Shown: piece after piece, positions 34,353-44,436 of the stretch
Numbering within the stretch: the stretch's first letter is position 1
How the letters are laid out: every line of letters begins with the position of its first letter
Assembly (NCBI GenBank): GCA_017510335.1
Contig: JAFWNM010000033.1
Span: forward strand, 1 to 64,000
DNA: 64,000 nt
From: Paracoccaceae bacterium
GTDB taxonomy: Bacteria > Pseudomonadota > Alphaproteobacteria > Rhodobacterales > Rhodobacteraceae
Direction: 5' to 3'
Position numbers and translations under genes: made by a program
Notes under the pieces: generated by a model
Databases searched by the model: none
What the model was told of the DNA's origin: nothing
Seen by the model: the letters and a program-made list of their open reading frames with translations, nothing else

Positions 34353-34514
34353 ATTTTGTCCGGTAGATGACCGAAAATGTATCGCGCCTGACACCTGCGC
34401 AATCGACATCGCTGACGAACGCATCGCGCGTTCGGTTTCACACGCCCGCAGCTTGACAAGCCATGGTTGACCTGAAACCTTAACGGCGCCACCAGCAGAC
34501 ATTAGGAGAAAATC

Positions 34515-35321
34515 ATGCGTTTTGCCGTTTACACTCTCGCAGCGTTAGGGTTGGCACAAGCCGCATCTGCCCAAGGCAGCTATGTCGTGCAACCAGGTGA
34601 TACTTTGCGCACAATCGCCCAACGCGAATTGGGCGACGTGCGCGCCTGGCGCACCTTGTGTGATATAAACAGCCTGTCAGATTGCGACCGCATTCTGACA
34701 GGTATGATGCTGCAATTGCCAACAACGCCAGACAGTGCCGCGCCTGAAGCCACCCAAACCGCGACACAGCCCGAAGCAACCCCGGACGTGGATGACATGG
34801 TTCCAACCGGCACTGATGAAACCGGACCAGATGCAGCGGACACCACCGAGCCAGCCGCCGAAACACCGCCAGAGCAGGTGACAGAAACATATGCCCTTGG
34901 CACTGGCCTTGGCCTGCCCTTCGACACGTCCCGCGGATACGAACTTGTCGAAACGGACGCTGGCGTAACCCTGTCCGGCTACGTTGAAAATGCCGGGGCG
35001 GGTGGCCAGACCGGGGGCGCATTCATTCGCGTGTCCGACGCATTCGAAGAAGCCGCAAGCGGCAACCGGATCCGCATCGAAATCACAGCTACAGGGCCGG
35101 AAGATGGCAATATCGCTGTGGCCTATTCCACGGCCGAAGTCGGAAATTCCGGCTGGCAGACACTGCCTGTCGGACCAGAACCGACGGTTACCTCCTTTGA
35201 ATATGATGTCCGCCCGATGGTGAACGGCAACGGGGATTTTCTTGGTATTCAGCCCGACCCGGAAAACACCGGCGCGAGCATCACAGTGCTGTCAATCCGT
35301 CTGGACGTGCTTTCGGATTGA
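34515..35321 (+). CDS. Exported LysM-domain protein
   Basis: A 268-residue periplasmic or surface protein. A signal peptide (MRFAVYTLAALGLAQAASAQ) is followed by a LysM peptidoglycan-binding motif (about 22-68: YVVQPGDTLRTIAQRELGD, then WRTLCDIN). A linker rich in Thr, Pro, Glu and Ala (about 73-125) leads to a beta-rich C-terminal domain (about 130-268) that I do not recognise. AGGAGAAA precedes the ATG. It stands alone between amtB and the polysaccharide locus, with a TTGACA box about 60 bases upstream but no good -10. Confidence 0.87.
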   Translation: MRFAVYTLAALGLAQAASAQGSYVVQPGDTLRTIAQRELGDVRAWRTLCDINSLSDCDRILTGMMLQLPTTPDSAAPEATQTATQPEATPDVDDMVPTGTDETGPDAADTTEPAAETPPEQVTETYALGTGLGLPFDTSRGYELVETDAGVTLSGYVENAGAGGQTGGAFIRVSDAFEEAASGNRIRIEITATGPEDGNIAVAYSTAEVGNSGWQTLPVGPEPTVTSFEYDVRPMVNGNGDFLGIQPDPENTGASITVLSIRLDVLSD

Positions 35322-35506
35322 CCGCCCCCGCCAAAGTTAGGGGAGTCCATGTCATGAATGCTTGTTTTCGCGGCAGTATCATACATTCACAACCGCTTGA
35401 CATGGATTCCCGCTTTCTTTCAGCCAGTCTTTTATCTAAACCCAAAATCGACGGGCAGAACGCTTTTCGGCGCCCCCCGGAACACGCGCAATCGAGGGCT
35501 TTTTGA

Positions 35507-36523
35507 ATGACGCATCCTTCTGCAAAAATGGTGTTTGTTGTAGGCAACAGCCGCAGTGGCACCACGATGATGTCGCGCGTTCTCGGGCGCAACAGCGCAA
35601 TCCATGGCTTTCCGGAATTGCACTACATCGAACAGATGGTCACAGCGGAACAGTTTGCCTCTGATAATCCTGTCCAGGATGCGCGGGCAATAGACCTGGT
35701 CGCGCGTCTCATCTCGATCTTCAGATTGGGTTACTTCAAGCGCCGCGAACCCGAAAGGTTCCTTTCCGAAGCGCAGGACATTATAAACGGGGTAAAGCCA
35801 CGGACGCATGCAGCATTGCTGCGCGCTGCCATGTTAGCCGAGGCGCGCCGCCATGACGCAGTGATCGCCTGCGAGCAGACCCCGCGAAACGTGTTCCATA
35901 TCGACGCCATACTTGCAGCCTATCCTGATGCCGTGGTTATAAACATGGTCCGCGATCCCCGCGATGTGCTGCTTTCGCAGAAGAACAAATGGCGTCGGCG
36001 GTCCATGGGCGCACCAATTCCACGGTTCGAGGCACTGCGCGCCTGGATGAATTACCATCCGCTGACAATGTCGCTATTGTGGAAATCCGCTGTGACCGCA
36101 GGTTGCAGACCTCGTAATAGGGTTCTGACCGTCCGGTTCGAAGATTTGCTGGCCCAACCACAAGACGCGCTACGCGAAATTTGTACGCATATCGGTATTG
36201 AATATGACGCGAACATGCTGAATGTGCCACAAGTCGGATCATCGGCACGTCAGGACCAGTCAGCGCAAAGCGGGATTGACAAGAACCGCAGTGAAGCTTG
36301 GCGCAATGGCGGATTGTCGGCGACAGAAATAGCCATCTGTGAGCGAACCAATTCGAAGCTCATGAACGATCTGGGTTATGCGCCAAGCGGGTCGAATGCC
36401 AGTGTGTTGGCCATAACCCTTCAAAAGCTCCTGATGCCGGTTAAGCTGATTGGCGCACTCGCACTGAATTTGGGACGCGTGCGCAATATCTTTGGCTGGC
36501 TTCGTAAGCGCATCCTTACATGA
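35507..36523 (+). CDS. Sulfotransferase family protein
   Basis: A 338-residue PAPS-dependent sulfotransferase-like protein. The 5'-phosphosulfate loop is VVGNSRSGTTMMSRVL (about 10-25) and the 3'-phosphate motif is INMVRDPRDVLLSQ (about 144-157) with the conserved Arg and Ser. It probably sulfates a sugar of the exopolysaccharide made by this locus, since it is the first gene of the locus and overlaps the flippase gene by four bases. Family members also act on lipids or small molecules, so the acceptor is inference. Confidence 0.85.
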   Translation: MTHPSAKMVFVVGNSRSGTTMMSRVLGRNSAIHGFPELHYIEQMVTAEQFASDNPVQDARAIDLVARLISIFRLGYFKRREPERFLSEAQDIINGVKPRTHAALLRAAMLAEARRHDAVIACEQTPRNVFHIDAILAAYPDAVVINMVRDPRDVLLSQKNKWRRRSMGAPIPRFEALRAWMNYHPLTMSLLWKSAVTAGCRPRNRVLTVRFEDLLAQPQDALREICTHIGIEYDANMLNVPQVGSSARQDQSAQSGIDKNRSEAWRNGGLSATEIAICERTNSKLMNDLGYAPSGSNASVLAITLQKLLMPVKLIGALALNLGRVRNIFGWLRKRILT

Positions 36524-37800
36524 AGCGCTTCGAGGCCTCGGGTGTTCTACTTATCAAGGTGACAGCCGCCGCTGTCAGCTATATTTTTGTGTTGCTCCTC
36601 GCGCGAATGATGGCCCCGGCGGATTTCGGCATTGTGGGCGCCTTGCTAACGGGGTCATTGCTACTTTCGGTTACCGGTATTCTGGGGCAACGCACGGCGC
36701 TGCTGCGCTTCATCCCGCCCATGCGCAAACTGCGGGGCGACGACGCCGCGCAGACACGCAACATGATCAACCGCGCCTTCACCCTCGGGCTGATTGGCAT
36801 GATGGCCCTGACTGTGGTGCTTGCGGGCGCGCTGCTGCTGGCCGACAGCATTGGGCTGCGCGCGGTGCCCTGGCCGGTCATGGCGGGGCTTGCCCTTATT
36901 CCCCTGGTCGGCTGGATCGACATGCAAGCCCACCTGGCGCGCGCGTGGCGGTCCGTTGTGCTGGCGCTGGTGCCAAAGGAAATACTGTGGCGCGCCTTCG
37001 TTCTGGCGGGCGCGGGTGCAGTCTATTGGTGGGGTGGAGGCGCAGATCTGGCGCTGGGAACAGTCGTGGCGCTGATGATCGGCGTTCTTGTTGTCCTGAT
37101 CATGGGGCAAGGCGCGCTGATGGGACGAACCATGCCCCGCCCGAAACTGGACCCCGCCACCCTGCGCGACACACCCGAGGATTGGCGGCGCACAGTTGTT
37201 CCCTTCTGGATCAACGGCGTGGCGTCCATGTTCCTGACCAACGCCGATGTGGTGATCGTGGCACTGGTGCTGGGCGGGGAGCCTGCGGCCTATTACTTCG
37301 CGGCCAACCGCGTGGCGATGCTGTGCCATTTTTTCATGATGAGTCATAATATCGTCGTTGGCCCCCAAGTTGCCGCCGCTTGGCATGCGGGCGAACGCGA
37401 CAAGGTTCAGACTATGGTGCGGCGCGCTACCGTGCAGGCGTTTGTGCCAACCGTGATTCTTGCAGTCTTGCTTGCCGCCTTCGCGCCGCAAGTATTGGCG
37501 CTATTCGGTTCAGGGTTTGAAGACGCTACGGATATACTCTATTTACTAGTCCTTTCAGCTTCTGTTAATGCCGCCCTTGGGCCAGCAATGCTTGTGTTGG
37601 ATATGTGTGGGCATGAAAAGTTGAGTATGTTGATAAATAGTGTTAGCGTAATTCTTGGGATACCTGCTTTAGTAGTCGGAGCATTCTATTTTGGGAGCAA
37701 TGGCGCTGCTATAATGGTTCTTACGCTTGGCATTGGAATAAAATTTGCGAGCTTCAGAAGCTTAAGAAGAATAACTGGCATCAAGTCAACAATTTTCTGA
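36520..37800 (+). CDS. Polysaccharide flippase (Wzx-like, MATE/MVF fold)
   Basis: A 426-residue inner-membrane protein with about twelve hydrophobic segments, likely moving lipid-linked repeat units to the periplasm. The N-terminal helices (KVTAAAVSYIFVLLLARMM) and repeated pattern fit the oligosaccharide flippase clan. Base composition changes sharply at about 37,510-37,540 (near residue 330): upstream is GC-rich like the genome, while the last 95 or so codons are AT-rich like the polymerase gene that follows. That suggests recombination within this gene. The reading frame is intact. Confidence 0.85.
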   Translation: MKRFEASGVLLIKVTAAAVSYIFVLLLARMMAPADFGIVGALLTGSLLLSVTGILGQRTALLRFIPPMRKLRGDDAAQTRNMINRAFTLGLIGMMALTVVLAGALLLADSIGLRAVPWPVMAGLALIPLVGWIDMQAHLARAWRSVVLALVPKEILWRAFVLAGAGAVYWWGGGADLALGTVVALMIGVLVVLIMGQGALMGRTMPRPKLDPATLRDTPEDWRRTVVPFWINGVASMFLTNADVVIVALVLGGEPAAYYFAANRVAMLCHFFMMSHNIVVGPQVAAAWHAGERDKVQTMVRRATVQAFVPTVILAVLLAAFAPQVLALFGSGFEDATDILYLLVLSASVNAALGPAMLVLDMCGHEKLSMLINSVSVILGIPALVVGAFYFGSNGAAIMVLTLGIGIKFASFRSLRRITGIKSTIF

Positions 37801-37805
37801 GGGCT

Positions 37806-39230
37806 ATGATGGCTTATACGAACGAACTGGTCGCTAGAAAAAGAATAGCTTTTAATGGCGCTGTTACATCGTTATTGCTATTGTGCTTGCTTCTGGTGAG
37901 CATTTTCTTCTATTTAGTTGCAAAGGATTACAATCCAGCACAAAAATATCAAGTCCTTCTATACACAAAGATTGCGATTGTTTTTATAATCTTAATAAGT
38001 CCTACTTTCAAATATGGCGGACTGCTGGCACCAGTAAAGGTGTTCGCAGTTCTGTATCTATTCGTGTATGGGTTTGGCGGGTGGATCTGGGTCGATCGCG
38101 GGCTAGATTTATCCGAAAAAACAGTCTTTTATTCTACGCTAGCGATTATTTCTTTCGCATTTGGCTTTGTCACAACTAGGCCGTTTTATTCGCCAGAGCA
38201 CAACCCAAGCGTTATTTACGCAAAGCCGTATTTTCGCAAGTCTTTGATTTTTTTTATAATTGTTCCACTAATTTGTTTTTTATTGTTCTTGGCAGTTGCA
38301 GGTATTCCAGCACTTCGGCCTGATGCTCTTACATATAGATTTGAAGCTAGGCAGCGCATTTCAAGCTATGTAATCTTCACTATGAGGTCAATCCAGCTTC
38401 CCTTGTACTTCGCTATTTGTGCCAGTTTACTTGGGCTATACTTTACTTCAAGAAAAGTAAGGATTTTTCTCGTGTTGGCGATTTTTGCGGTTTATTTTAT
38501 AAATTTTGTTCCTGGATGGCGAAATCCATTATTTTTTATAACTTTGAATTTGGCATTAATTTTTGGCTACTCAACGAGCGCCAAGAAAGCAACAGCAGCT
38601 GCACTTTTTGTATTCATTGGTGCGCTGACCATACTTACATTTGGCTTCATGAGACTCTATAATCTATCTAGTGTTCAAGAAGTTGGGGCAATCACTTACT
38701 TTAGATCAAGATCATCAAGTGATATTGAAATGTTTTTGCTGTGGGCATCAAATGCTCTGTCAGTCTATTCATACGGCTTTATTCAATCTCTCTACGCATT
38801 TCCTGACGTCTTGGGGCATCTACATGGGCGCGTAATCTTGATTACCCTCTCAACGATGCTCCCTGGCCAAGGACAACTACTAGACCAAATCCTGAAAGAA
38901 GCTCTTGGAATGGACTTTGACGGCGGGGGGTTGAATCTATCACTTTTGGGAGAGAGTTATGCAGATTTTGGCATGATTGGCGTCATACTATATCCATTTA
39001 TCTATGGTGGAATCATGGGAGTCCTTATGAAAGCAGTAGAACGAAATAAAACTCCCGCTCGAATTGTGCCCGCCGCGTTTGTGATGTCATGCATAATTCA
39101 AGGAACTATGACTGGGCTTTTATCCATCTCAATTTACCATATTCTAGGAGCATTTTTAGTGTTTATTCTTTATATGGAGCGCAAATCACGCGGCAGAAAA
39201 GGTGCTCTAAATGCCCGCCCAACTCGATAA
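37806..39230 (+). CDS. Oligosaccharide repeat-unit polymerase (Wzy-like)
   Basis: A 474-residue inner-membrane protein with about twelve hydrophobic segments and a larger loop near the C-terminal third, the pattern of O-antigen/exopolysaccharide polymerases. Sequence motifs are weak, as is normal for the family; FVPGWRNPLFF and LGESYADFGMIGVILYPFIYG fit the conserved loop and following helix of oligosaccharide polymerases. The gene is strikingly AT-rich with many AAA, TTT and ATA codons, unlike all neighbours except the flippase tail. It overlaps the next sulfotransferase gene by 20 bases. Confidence 0.82.
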   Translation: MMAYTNELVARKRIAFNGAVTSLLLLCLLLVSIFFYLVAKDYNPAQKYQVLLYTKIAIVFIILISPTFKYGGLLAPVKVFAVLYLFVYGFGGWIWVDRGLDLSEKTVFYSTLAIISFAFGFVTTRPFYSPEHNPSVIYAKPYFRKSLIFFIIVPLICFLLFLAVAGIPALRPDALTYRFEARQRISSYVIFTMRSIQLPLYFAICASLLGLYFTSRKVRIFLVLAIFAVYFINFVPGWRNPLFFITLNLALIFGYSTSAKKATAAALFVFIGALTILTFGFMRLYNLSSVQEVGAITYFRSRSSSDIEMFLLWASNALSVYSYGFIQSLYAFPDVLGHLHGRVILITLSTMLPGQGQLLDQILKEALGMDFDGGGLNLSLLGESYADFGMIGVILYPFIYGGIMGVLMKAVERNKTPARIVPAAFVMSCIIQGTMTGLLSISIYHILGAFLVFILYMERKSRGRKGALNARPTR

Positions 39231-40239
39231 AACCTTCCTGCGCGCGCATCCCGGCAAGGCGGTGGGGCGCCTTTTGGCTTGGGCGCTTCTGGAAGGGCGG
39301 CCGTTGACGACGCGGGGGCGCTGGATCAACCCCGTTGTCTTTGCGCTCTACCGGCTGGCTGGGCGGGTGCGCTTTGGCGTGCCGGTAGCTGACCCTATCC
39401 TGATTATTGGCACCGGGCGGTCCGGCACCACGTTTCTGGGCACTGTTCTGGGCGCACATCCGCAAGCGCTGTTTCTGAACGAACCCAAGGCCATGTGGCA
39501 CCATGCCCATGGTGGCGAAGATGTGATCGGGTCCTATACCACAGCCCCCGCGCGCTTCAGGTTGGACGCGTCCGACGCCACGCCGGATATTGCGCGCAGC
39601 CTCGGGCGTATTTATGCGTGGGCCTTGTGGGTCACGCGGGCACAGCGCATCGTCGACAAATACCCGGAACTTGTGTTCCGGATGCCGTTTGTCCGGACGC
39701 TTTTTCCAGGCGCACGGTTTGTCTGCATTCAGCGTGACGGGGTCGACACCGTCCTGTCGGTTACAAGCTGGTCGCGCCGCAAGGGCATGGAACGTGGCGG
39801 CCATGTCGAGGACTGGTGGGGGCTGGACGACCGGAAGTGGCAGTTGATGGTGGCCGAACTGGTGGCACAAGACCCGGACCTTGCACCATTGCGCGAGATG
39901 CTGGCAGCCTGTCACGACCACCGCGACCGCGCGGCGGTTGAGTGGATTTTGGCAACGCGCGCAGCCGCGCTGACGGCCCCTGATCTGCTGACAATCCGGT
40001 ACGAGGATTTATGCGCAGCCCCGCAGCAGGTCTTGGGCAGTATCCAGCATTTTGCGGGGCTAAGCCCCTCTGACGCGCCGGCAAGTTATGCGGTGCATGT
40101 GATGGAACAGGCGCCGCCGCGCGGCACGTTGGAATTGATGCCTGAACTGGTCGACGCATTCTGCGCAACGCTTGATCAGGCAGGATACCCGGAAAGCGCG
40201 GAGCGCGTACGACCACGCGACGATGAGAGGCGTCCCTGA
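39211..40239 (+). CDS. Sulfotransferase family protein
   Basis: A 342-residue second sulfotransferase. The PAPS loop is LIIGTGRSGTTFLGTVLGAHP (about 65-85, preceded by a short hydrophobic N-domain), and the 3'-phosphate motif is FVCIQRDGVDTVLSV. GC content returns to the genome norm exactly at this gene. It is only distantly similar to the first sulfotransferase and so may modify a different position of the polysaccharide. Convergent with manC. Confidence 0.85.
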   Translation: MPAQLDKTFLRAHPGKAVGRLLAWALLEGRPLTTRGRWINPVVFALYRLAGRVRFGVPVADPILIIGTGRSGTTFLGTVLGAHPQALFLNEPKAMWHHAHGGEDVIGSYTTAPARFRLDASDATPDIARSLGRIYAWALWVTRAQRIVDKYPELVFRMPFVRTLFPGARFVCIQRDGVDTVLSVTSWSRRKGMERGGHVEDWWGLDDRKWQLMVAELVAQDPDLAPLREMLAACHDHRDRAAVEWILATRAAALTAPDLLTIRYEDLCAAPQQVLGSIQHFAGLSPSDAPASYAVHVMEQAPPRGTLELMPELVDAFCATLDQAGYPESAERVRPRDDERRP

Positions 40240-40252
40240 ATCTGGGCGCAAA

Positions 40253-41686
40253 TCAGCCCTTCGTGCCCTGTCCGCGGGCGTATCTGTCTTCATAGCGCAC
40301 GATGTCATCTTCGCCAACATATGATCCGGTCTGCACCTCGATCAGAACCATCGGCACTTTGCCGGGGTTTTCCATCCGGTGCACTGCGCCAAGCGGTATA
40401 TAGATGGACTCGTTTTCCGTAACCAGGCGGGTATCATCGCCCACGGTTACCTTTGCGGTGCCTTCGACCACGATCCAGTGTTCTGAACGGTGGAAATGGC
40501 TTTGCAGCGACAGTGCGGCGCCCGGGTGGACATGTATACGCTTGACCTGAAAGCGCGCGCCTACGGCAAGGCTTTCGAACCACCCCCAGGGGCGGTGGTC
40601 TTTCGGCAGATCGGTGGCCTGCTTCGCACCTTTTGCCTTCAACGCCGCGACCGCCAGTTTCACGTCTTGGGTGCGCGCCTTGTCCACGACCAGAACTGCA
40701 TCATTCATGGCCACGACCACGATGCCTTTCAGCCCTAGCCCCACTACGGTCAGATCATCGCTATCGGCGCGCAACAGGCTATCTTCACACTCGATTGCTG
40801 TGGCGTCGCCGGACAGTTGCACGCCGTTTTCATCGCGCGATCCTTCGCCCCAGACCGCATCCCAACTGCCAAGATCAGACCACCCCGCACTGAAAGGCAC
40901 AACCGACAGGTTGCTGGCCTTTTCCATCACGGCGTGGTCGATGGAAATATCCTCAAGCGGGGACCAGGGTTCGGGTGCCAGCCGCAGAAAGCCGATATCT
41001 TCCTGCGCCTGTTCCAGCGCCTGTGTGACCTGCGCCAGCATCTCGGGCATATACTGCTGGAACGCGGCAACTATATCGGAAGCGCGAAACAGGAAAATGC
41101 CGGAGTTCCACAGATACCGCCCGCTTTCCAGCATGTCTTTGGCACGGGCCAATTCGGGTTTTTCAACAAACCGCGACAGCGCAACGGTTGCCCCGTCGCT
41201 GTTCTGGTCCTCACTCAGTTCAAGATAGCCATATCCGGTTTCAGGATAGGTGGGTTGAATCCCGAAAGTGACCAAGCGGCCTTGATTCACCGCGCTTAGT
41301 CCCGCTTCCACAGATGCGACGAAGGCGGCGGTATCAGGCACAACATGGTCCGACGGGGTGACCAGCAAAACGGCATCAGGTTCGTTGCGCTGTGCATGCA
41401 AAGCAGCCGCAAGCACAGCCGGCGCCGTATTGCGCGCTTCCGGTTCGATCAGAATGGTCTGCGCCGAAAGCCCGATATCGGCCATTTGGTCCTGAACGAT
41501 AAAGCGGAAGTCGGAATTGGTGATAACAATCGCCGCCGCGAAACCCGGACCGCTGACGCGACGCGCAGAGGCTTGAAACAGCGTTTCGTGGCCAATCAGG
41601 GGCACAAACTGCTTAGGGTAACTTTTCCGGGACAAAGGCCATAACCGCGTCCCCGAACCACCGCTAAGGATAACTGGCGTAATCAT
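40253..41686 (-). CDS. manC: Mannose-1-P guanylyltransferase/mannose-6-P isomerase
   Basis: Bifunctional enzyme of 477 residues making GDP-mannose. The N-terminal nucleotidyltransferase domain has LSGGSGTRLWPLSRKSYPKQF (about 7-27) and VTPSDHVV (about 113); the C-terminal cupin (about 350-470) is a type II phosphomannose isomerase with RPWGWFE and SLQSHFHRSEHW. Together with manB it supplies GDP-mannose to the polysaccharide. Separated from manB by 152 bases, so possibly independently transcribed. Confidence 0.94.
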   Translation of the reverse strand: MITPVILSGGSGTRLWPLSRKSYPKQFVPLIGHETLFQASARRVSGPGFAAAIVITNSDFRFIVQDQMADIGLSAQTILIEPEARNTAPAVLAAALHAQRNEPDAVLLVTPSDHVVPDTAAFVASVEAGLSAVNQGRLVTFGIQPTYPETGYGYLELSEDQNSDGATVALSRFVEKPELARAKDMLESGRYLWNSGIFLFRASDIVAAFQQYMPEMLAQVTQALEQAQEDIGFLRLAPEPWSPLEDISIDHAVMEKASNLSVVPFSAGWSDLGSWDAVWGEGSRDENGVQLSGDATAIECEDSLLRADSDDLTVVGLGLKGIVVVAMNDAVLVVDKARTQDVKLAVAALKAKGAKQATDLPKDHRPWGWFESLAVGARFQVKRIHVHPGAALSLQSHFHRSEHWIVVEGTAKVTVGDDTRLVTENESIYIPLGAVHRMENPGKVPMVLIEVQTGSYVGEDDIVRYEDRYARGQGTKG

Positions 41687-41838
41687 TTCAAGCCACCTAT
41701 GTCAAAAACAAGACCAGTTGAAACCAATTCGAAATCCTGTAACGCACAAAGATGTCTTTTGGCCGTTGTCACATTTTGTTCTACCGCACAGATGCAGACT
41801 GATCAAAGTGTTTACACATTCGGAAAACATATTTGATT

Positions 41839-43269
41839 TCAAATCACTTCATCATCTGTTTCATGCCTCGTCATGCGGTCACGCAAGGCATTGCGCAGCT
41901 TTTGCAGATGGGCTGCCAGAAGCCTTTGTGCCTCGGCAGCGGTGGGGGCTTCTGTATAGCAACGGCATTCGGGCGCGTTTCCTGAAGCTCGCAAATGCAC
42001 AACCTGCCCCCCCCCAAACAGCACCCGCAGCCCGTCAGTCAGATCAAGCCCTGCTTCGGGCGCGCCAGCGTCGAAAAACGCGGCGCGGGCGCGGGCATCA
42101 ACAGACAGCAGGTTTATCAGCCCGGTCGATGCGTCGGTCGGGATATCCTGCAAGCGGTCGGCAGCCGTAAACCGGCCAGGCAGGTCGTGCAGTAGCCCGG
42201 CGACCCCTTGCCCCCTGGCATGGGCCAACGCCAGCGGCGCAATGACAGGCAACATGCTGTCTCGGGTCATCAAGGGCGGAAGCGGGCCTGTCGGGCCTGC
42301 AGCGGCAAAGCCCAACAGGAAGCCGCCGTTAGCCTCATATCCCACAACGCGCGTTGCCGGATCCGCCGCAAGAACCCCTTCCATTGCGGCAAGAACATAG
42401 GGCGACCCGATGCGCGTGCGGTGCACAGCGGCAAATTCCGGCACCATATCCACCATGGAATTGGACGACACCGGCGTGCAAACCACATCAGCGCCCAGGG
42501 CACGCGCGGTCAGCACGCCCAACACATCGCCCGCGACCACGTTGCCCTGTGCATCGCACAGAAGGGGGCGGTCGGCATCGCCATCCGTCGACACAAGCGC
42601 GTCAAGCCTGTGTTCAGCACACCATGCGGCAAGCTGCGCGCGGGTTTCAGCGGCAACCGCTTCCGTATCAACAGGAATGAAGTGATCGGCGCGGGCCAAT
42701 GCAACCGGAGTAGCACCAAGGCCCGTGAAGATATCCATCATCAGATCACGCGCAACCGAACTGTGCTGATAAACGCCAATGCGCAAGTCTGTCAGCGCAA
42801 GCGGCCCATAGGCAGAAACAAAGCGCGCAACATAAGCGGCAGCAACCCCGGGGGCTTCTTCAGCTTCCGGGGATGTGCGGGCCAGTGGCCAATCCTGACC
42901 AGAGGCCGCAAGAATGGCCTGCTCATCCTGTTTCGTAAGCTCACCCGCGGTGGTGTAGAATTTCAGCCCGTTCCTGTCTGCTGGAATATGACTTCCTGTA
43001 ACCATGACCGCCCCGCAGCCCCGCGCCGCAGCCGCCAGCGCGGGTGTTGGCACCGCACCGGCACGAACGGGATGAACCCCTGCTGCGCGTATCGCAGCCA
43101 ACACAGTTTCGGCAATCGCTGGCGAGGAGGCGCGCAAGTCCCAGCCCACAATGACCGAACCGCCATGCTGGCAAGTGGCCAAATAGGCGCGCACAATATC
43201 AGTGATAACGTCATCTGTCAGCTCAGAGACAAGCCCTCGCAGGCCACTGGTTCCGAAAGCTGGGGGCAA
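41839..43269 (-). CDS. manB: Phosphomannomutase
   Basis: A 476-residue alpha-D-phosphohexomutase converting mannose-6-P to mannose-1-P. The N-terminus has FGTSGLRG, the phosphoserine loop is VTGSHIPADRNGLK (about 94-107), the metal loop is STDGDADRPLLC (about 227-238) and the sugar-binding loop is GYEANGGFLLG. A phosphoglucomutase role is possible, but the manC neighbour favours mannose. The C-terminal phosphate-binding part (LRASGNAPECR) is intact. Confidence 0.92.
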   Translation of the reverse strand: MPPAFGTSGLRGLVSELTDDVITDIVRAYLATCQHGGSVIVGWDLRASSPAIAETVLAAIRAAGVHPVRAGAVPTPALAAAARGCGAVMVTGSHIPADRNGLKFYTTAGELTKQDEQAILAASGQDWPLARTSPEAEEAPGVAAAYVARFVSAYGPLALTDLRIGVYQHSSVARDLMMDIFTGLGATPVALARADHFIPVDTEAVAAETRAQLAAWCAEHRLDALVSTDGDADRPLLCDAQGNVVAGDVLGVLTARALGADVVCTPVSSNSMVDMVPEFAAVHRTRIGSPYVLAAMEGVLAADPATRVVGYEANGGFLLGFAAAGPTGPLPPLMTRDSMLPVIAPLALAHARGQGVAGLLHDLPGRFTAADRLQDIPTDASTGLINLLSVDARARAAFFDAGAPEAGLDLTDGLRVLFGGGQVVHLRASGNAPECRCYTEAPTAAEAQRLLAAHLQKLRNALRDRMTRHETDDEVI

Positions 43270-43518
43270 GATCAGATCCTCTCAAGCGATGCGCTGCAGC
43301 AAAACGGGGCATTCTTTTGGCAGCAATGACACAACAACCTTCAGTATCTTCGCCCTGACCAACGCCTTCAAGACACTTCTGCCCACCCTGCGCCGCGCAG
43401 TGGCCAAATCGTCTGGGCACAGCCCCGTCGGTTTGCTGTCATCGCGCCCCTGAAATTGCAGCGTTTTCACCGGACGGACGTTAAGTTTTTGCTTTCAACT
43501 CAGACTGTCCATGTCTTC

Positions 43519-44436
43519 TCAGGAACGGGTGACAAGCTCTGCCACACCTTGCGCCAGCGTTATATTTGGCGACCAGTCCAGATCGCGCTTCGCCTTCGAA
43601 ATATCCAGAACCACTTTCAGGGGGTCAAACGGGCGTGCAGGTTGCAGGTTGCGCATGATCTTCACCCCGGTGGCGTCCTCGACAACATCGCATAATGTGT
43701 TCAACGATGTTCCTTGCCCGTAGCCGCAATTATATGCACCGATGACAGGGTTCTCTAGTGTGGCCAGCATCAGCCGGACCAGATCGCGCACATGCACAAA
43801 ATCGCGCACTGCACTGCCATCCCCCCACATGGTAATCGGCTTATTGTTCAATGCAGCGTTCACGAAGGTTGTGACCGCACCCAGCACACCCAGTTTCTGT
43901 TGTCCCGGCCCGTAAGGGTTGGCGGGGCGAATAACGACCGGACGTAAGCCATACATATCCTGATACAGGCGAATATATGCCTCGGCGGCCAGTTTTGTTG
44001 CGCCATAGGCCGAAGCGGGCCGAAGCGGGTGTGTCTCTGGTATCGGCAACTGCTCCGGTGGACCATAGATCGCACCGCCCGATGACAAATACAGCAAACG
44101 CGTCTGGCCCAAACGCCGCATTTCTTCCAGCAGGGTAATCAAGGGAAGCAGGTTATCCTGTGCGTCTCCGCGCGGGTCAGCAGTAGCTTGGGCAGGAACA
44201 GTCGATGACGCAAGGTGCCAGACCGCATCCACTGTTTTGACCAGCGCTGCCTTATCCACCAAGGCACCAAGCCCCCCCGGGACATAGTCAAAAGCGCCCG
44301 CATACTCGACCGATGGTTTCATGCTGCGCCCGACCGAAGTTACGCGATGCCCTGATGCAAGGGCCTGTCGCACAGCTTCATCTCCGATGAAGCCGTTACC
44401 CCCGATGATTACGATATGTCTGGAATGCTGTGTCAT
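43519..44436 (-). CDS. NAD-dependent sugar epimerase/dehydratase
   Basis: A 305-residue extended short-chain dehydrogenase. The NAD loop is IIGGNGFIG (about 10-18), the catalytic triad is LSSGGAIYG followed by SAYGATK (Tyr and Lys about 140-146), and RPANPYGPGQ lies further on. It resembles UDP-glucose 4-epimerases. The substrate is not defined by sequence; UDP-galactose formation for the polysaccharide is one possibility. The start lies 41 bases inside the upstream glycosyltransferase gene. Confidence 0.86.
   Translation of the reverse strand: MTQHSRHIVIIGGNGFIGDEAVRQALASGHRVTSVGRSMKPSVEYAGAFDYVPGGLGALVDKAALVKTVDAVWHLASSTVPAQATADPRGDAQDNLLPLITLLEEMRRLGQTRLLYLSSGGAIYGPPEQLPIPETHPLRPASAYGATKLAAEAYIRLYQDMYGLRPVVIRPANPYGPGQQKLGVLGAVTTFVNAALNNKPITMWGDGSAVRDFVHVRDLVRLMLATLENPVIGAYNCGYGQGTSLNTLCDVVEDATGVKIMRNLQPARPFDPLKVVLDISKAKRDLDWSPNITLAQGVAELVTRS

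Noticed and set aside
34453..34480. TTGACA box upstream of the LysM gene as a promoter
   Set aside because: No acceptable -10 hexamer at 16-18 bases; kept only as a remark in the gene entry.
43282..43470. 62-codon minus-strand frame between the epimerase gene and manB
   Set aside because: It needs a GTG start without a ribosome site and overlaps nothing informative; the peptide is not recognised. It could still be real but the evidence is too thin to list.
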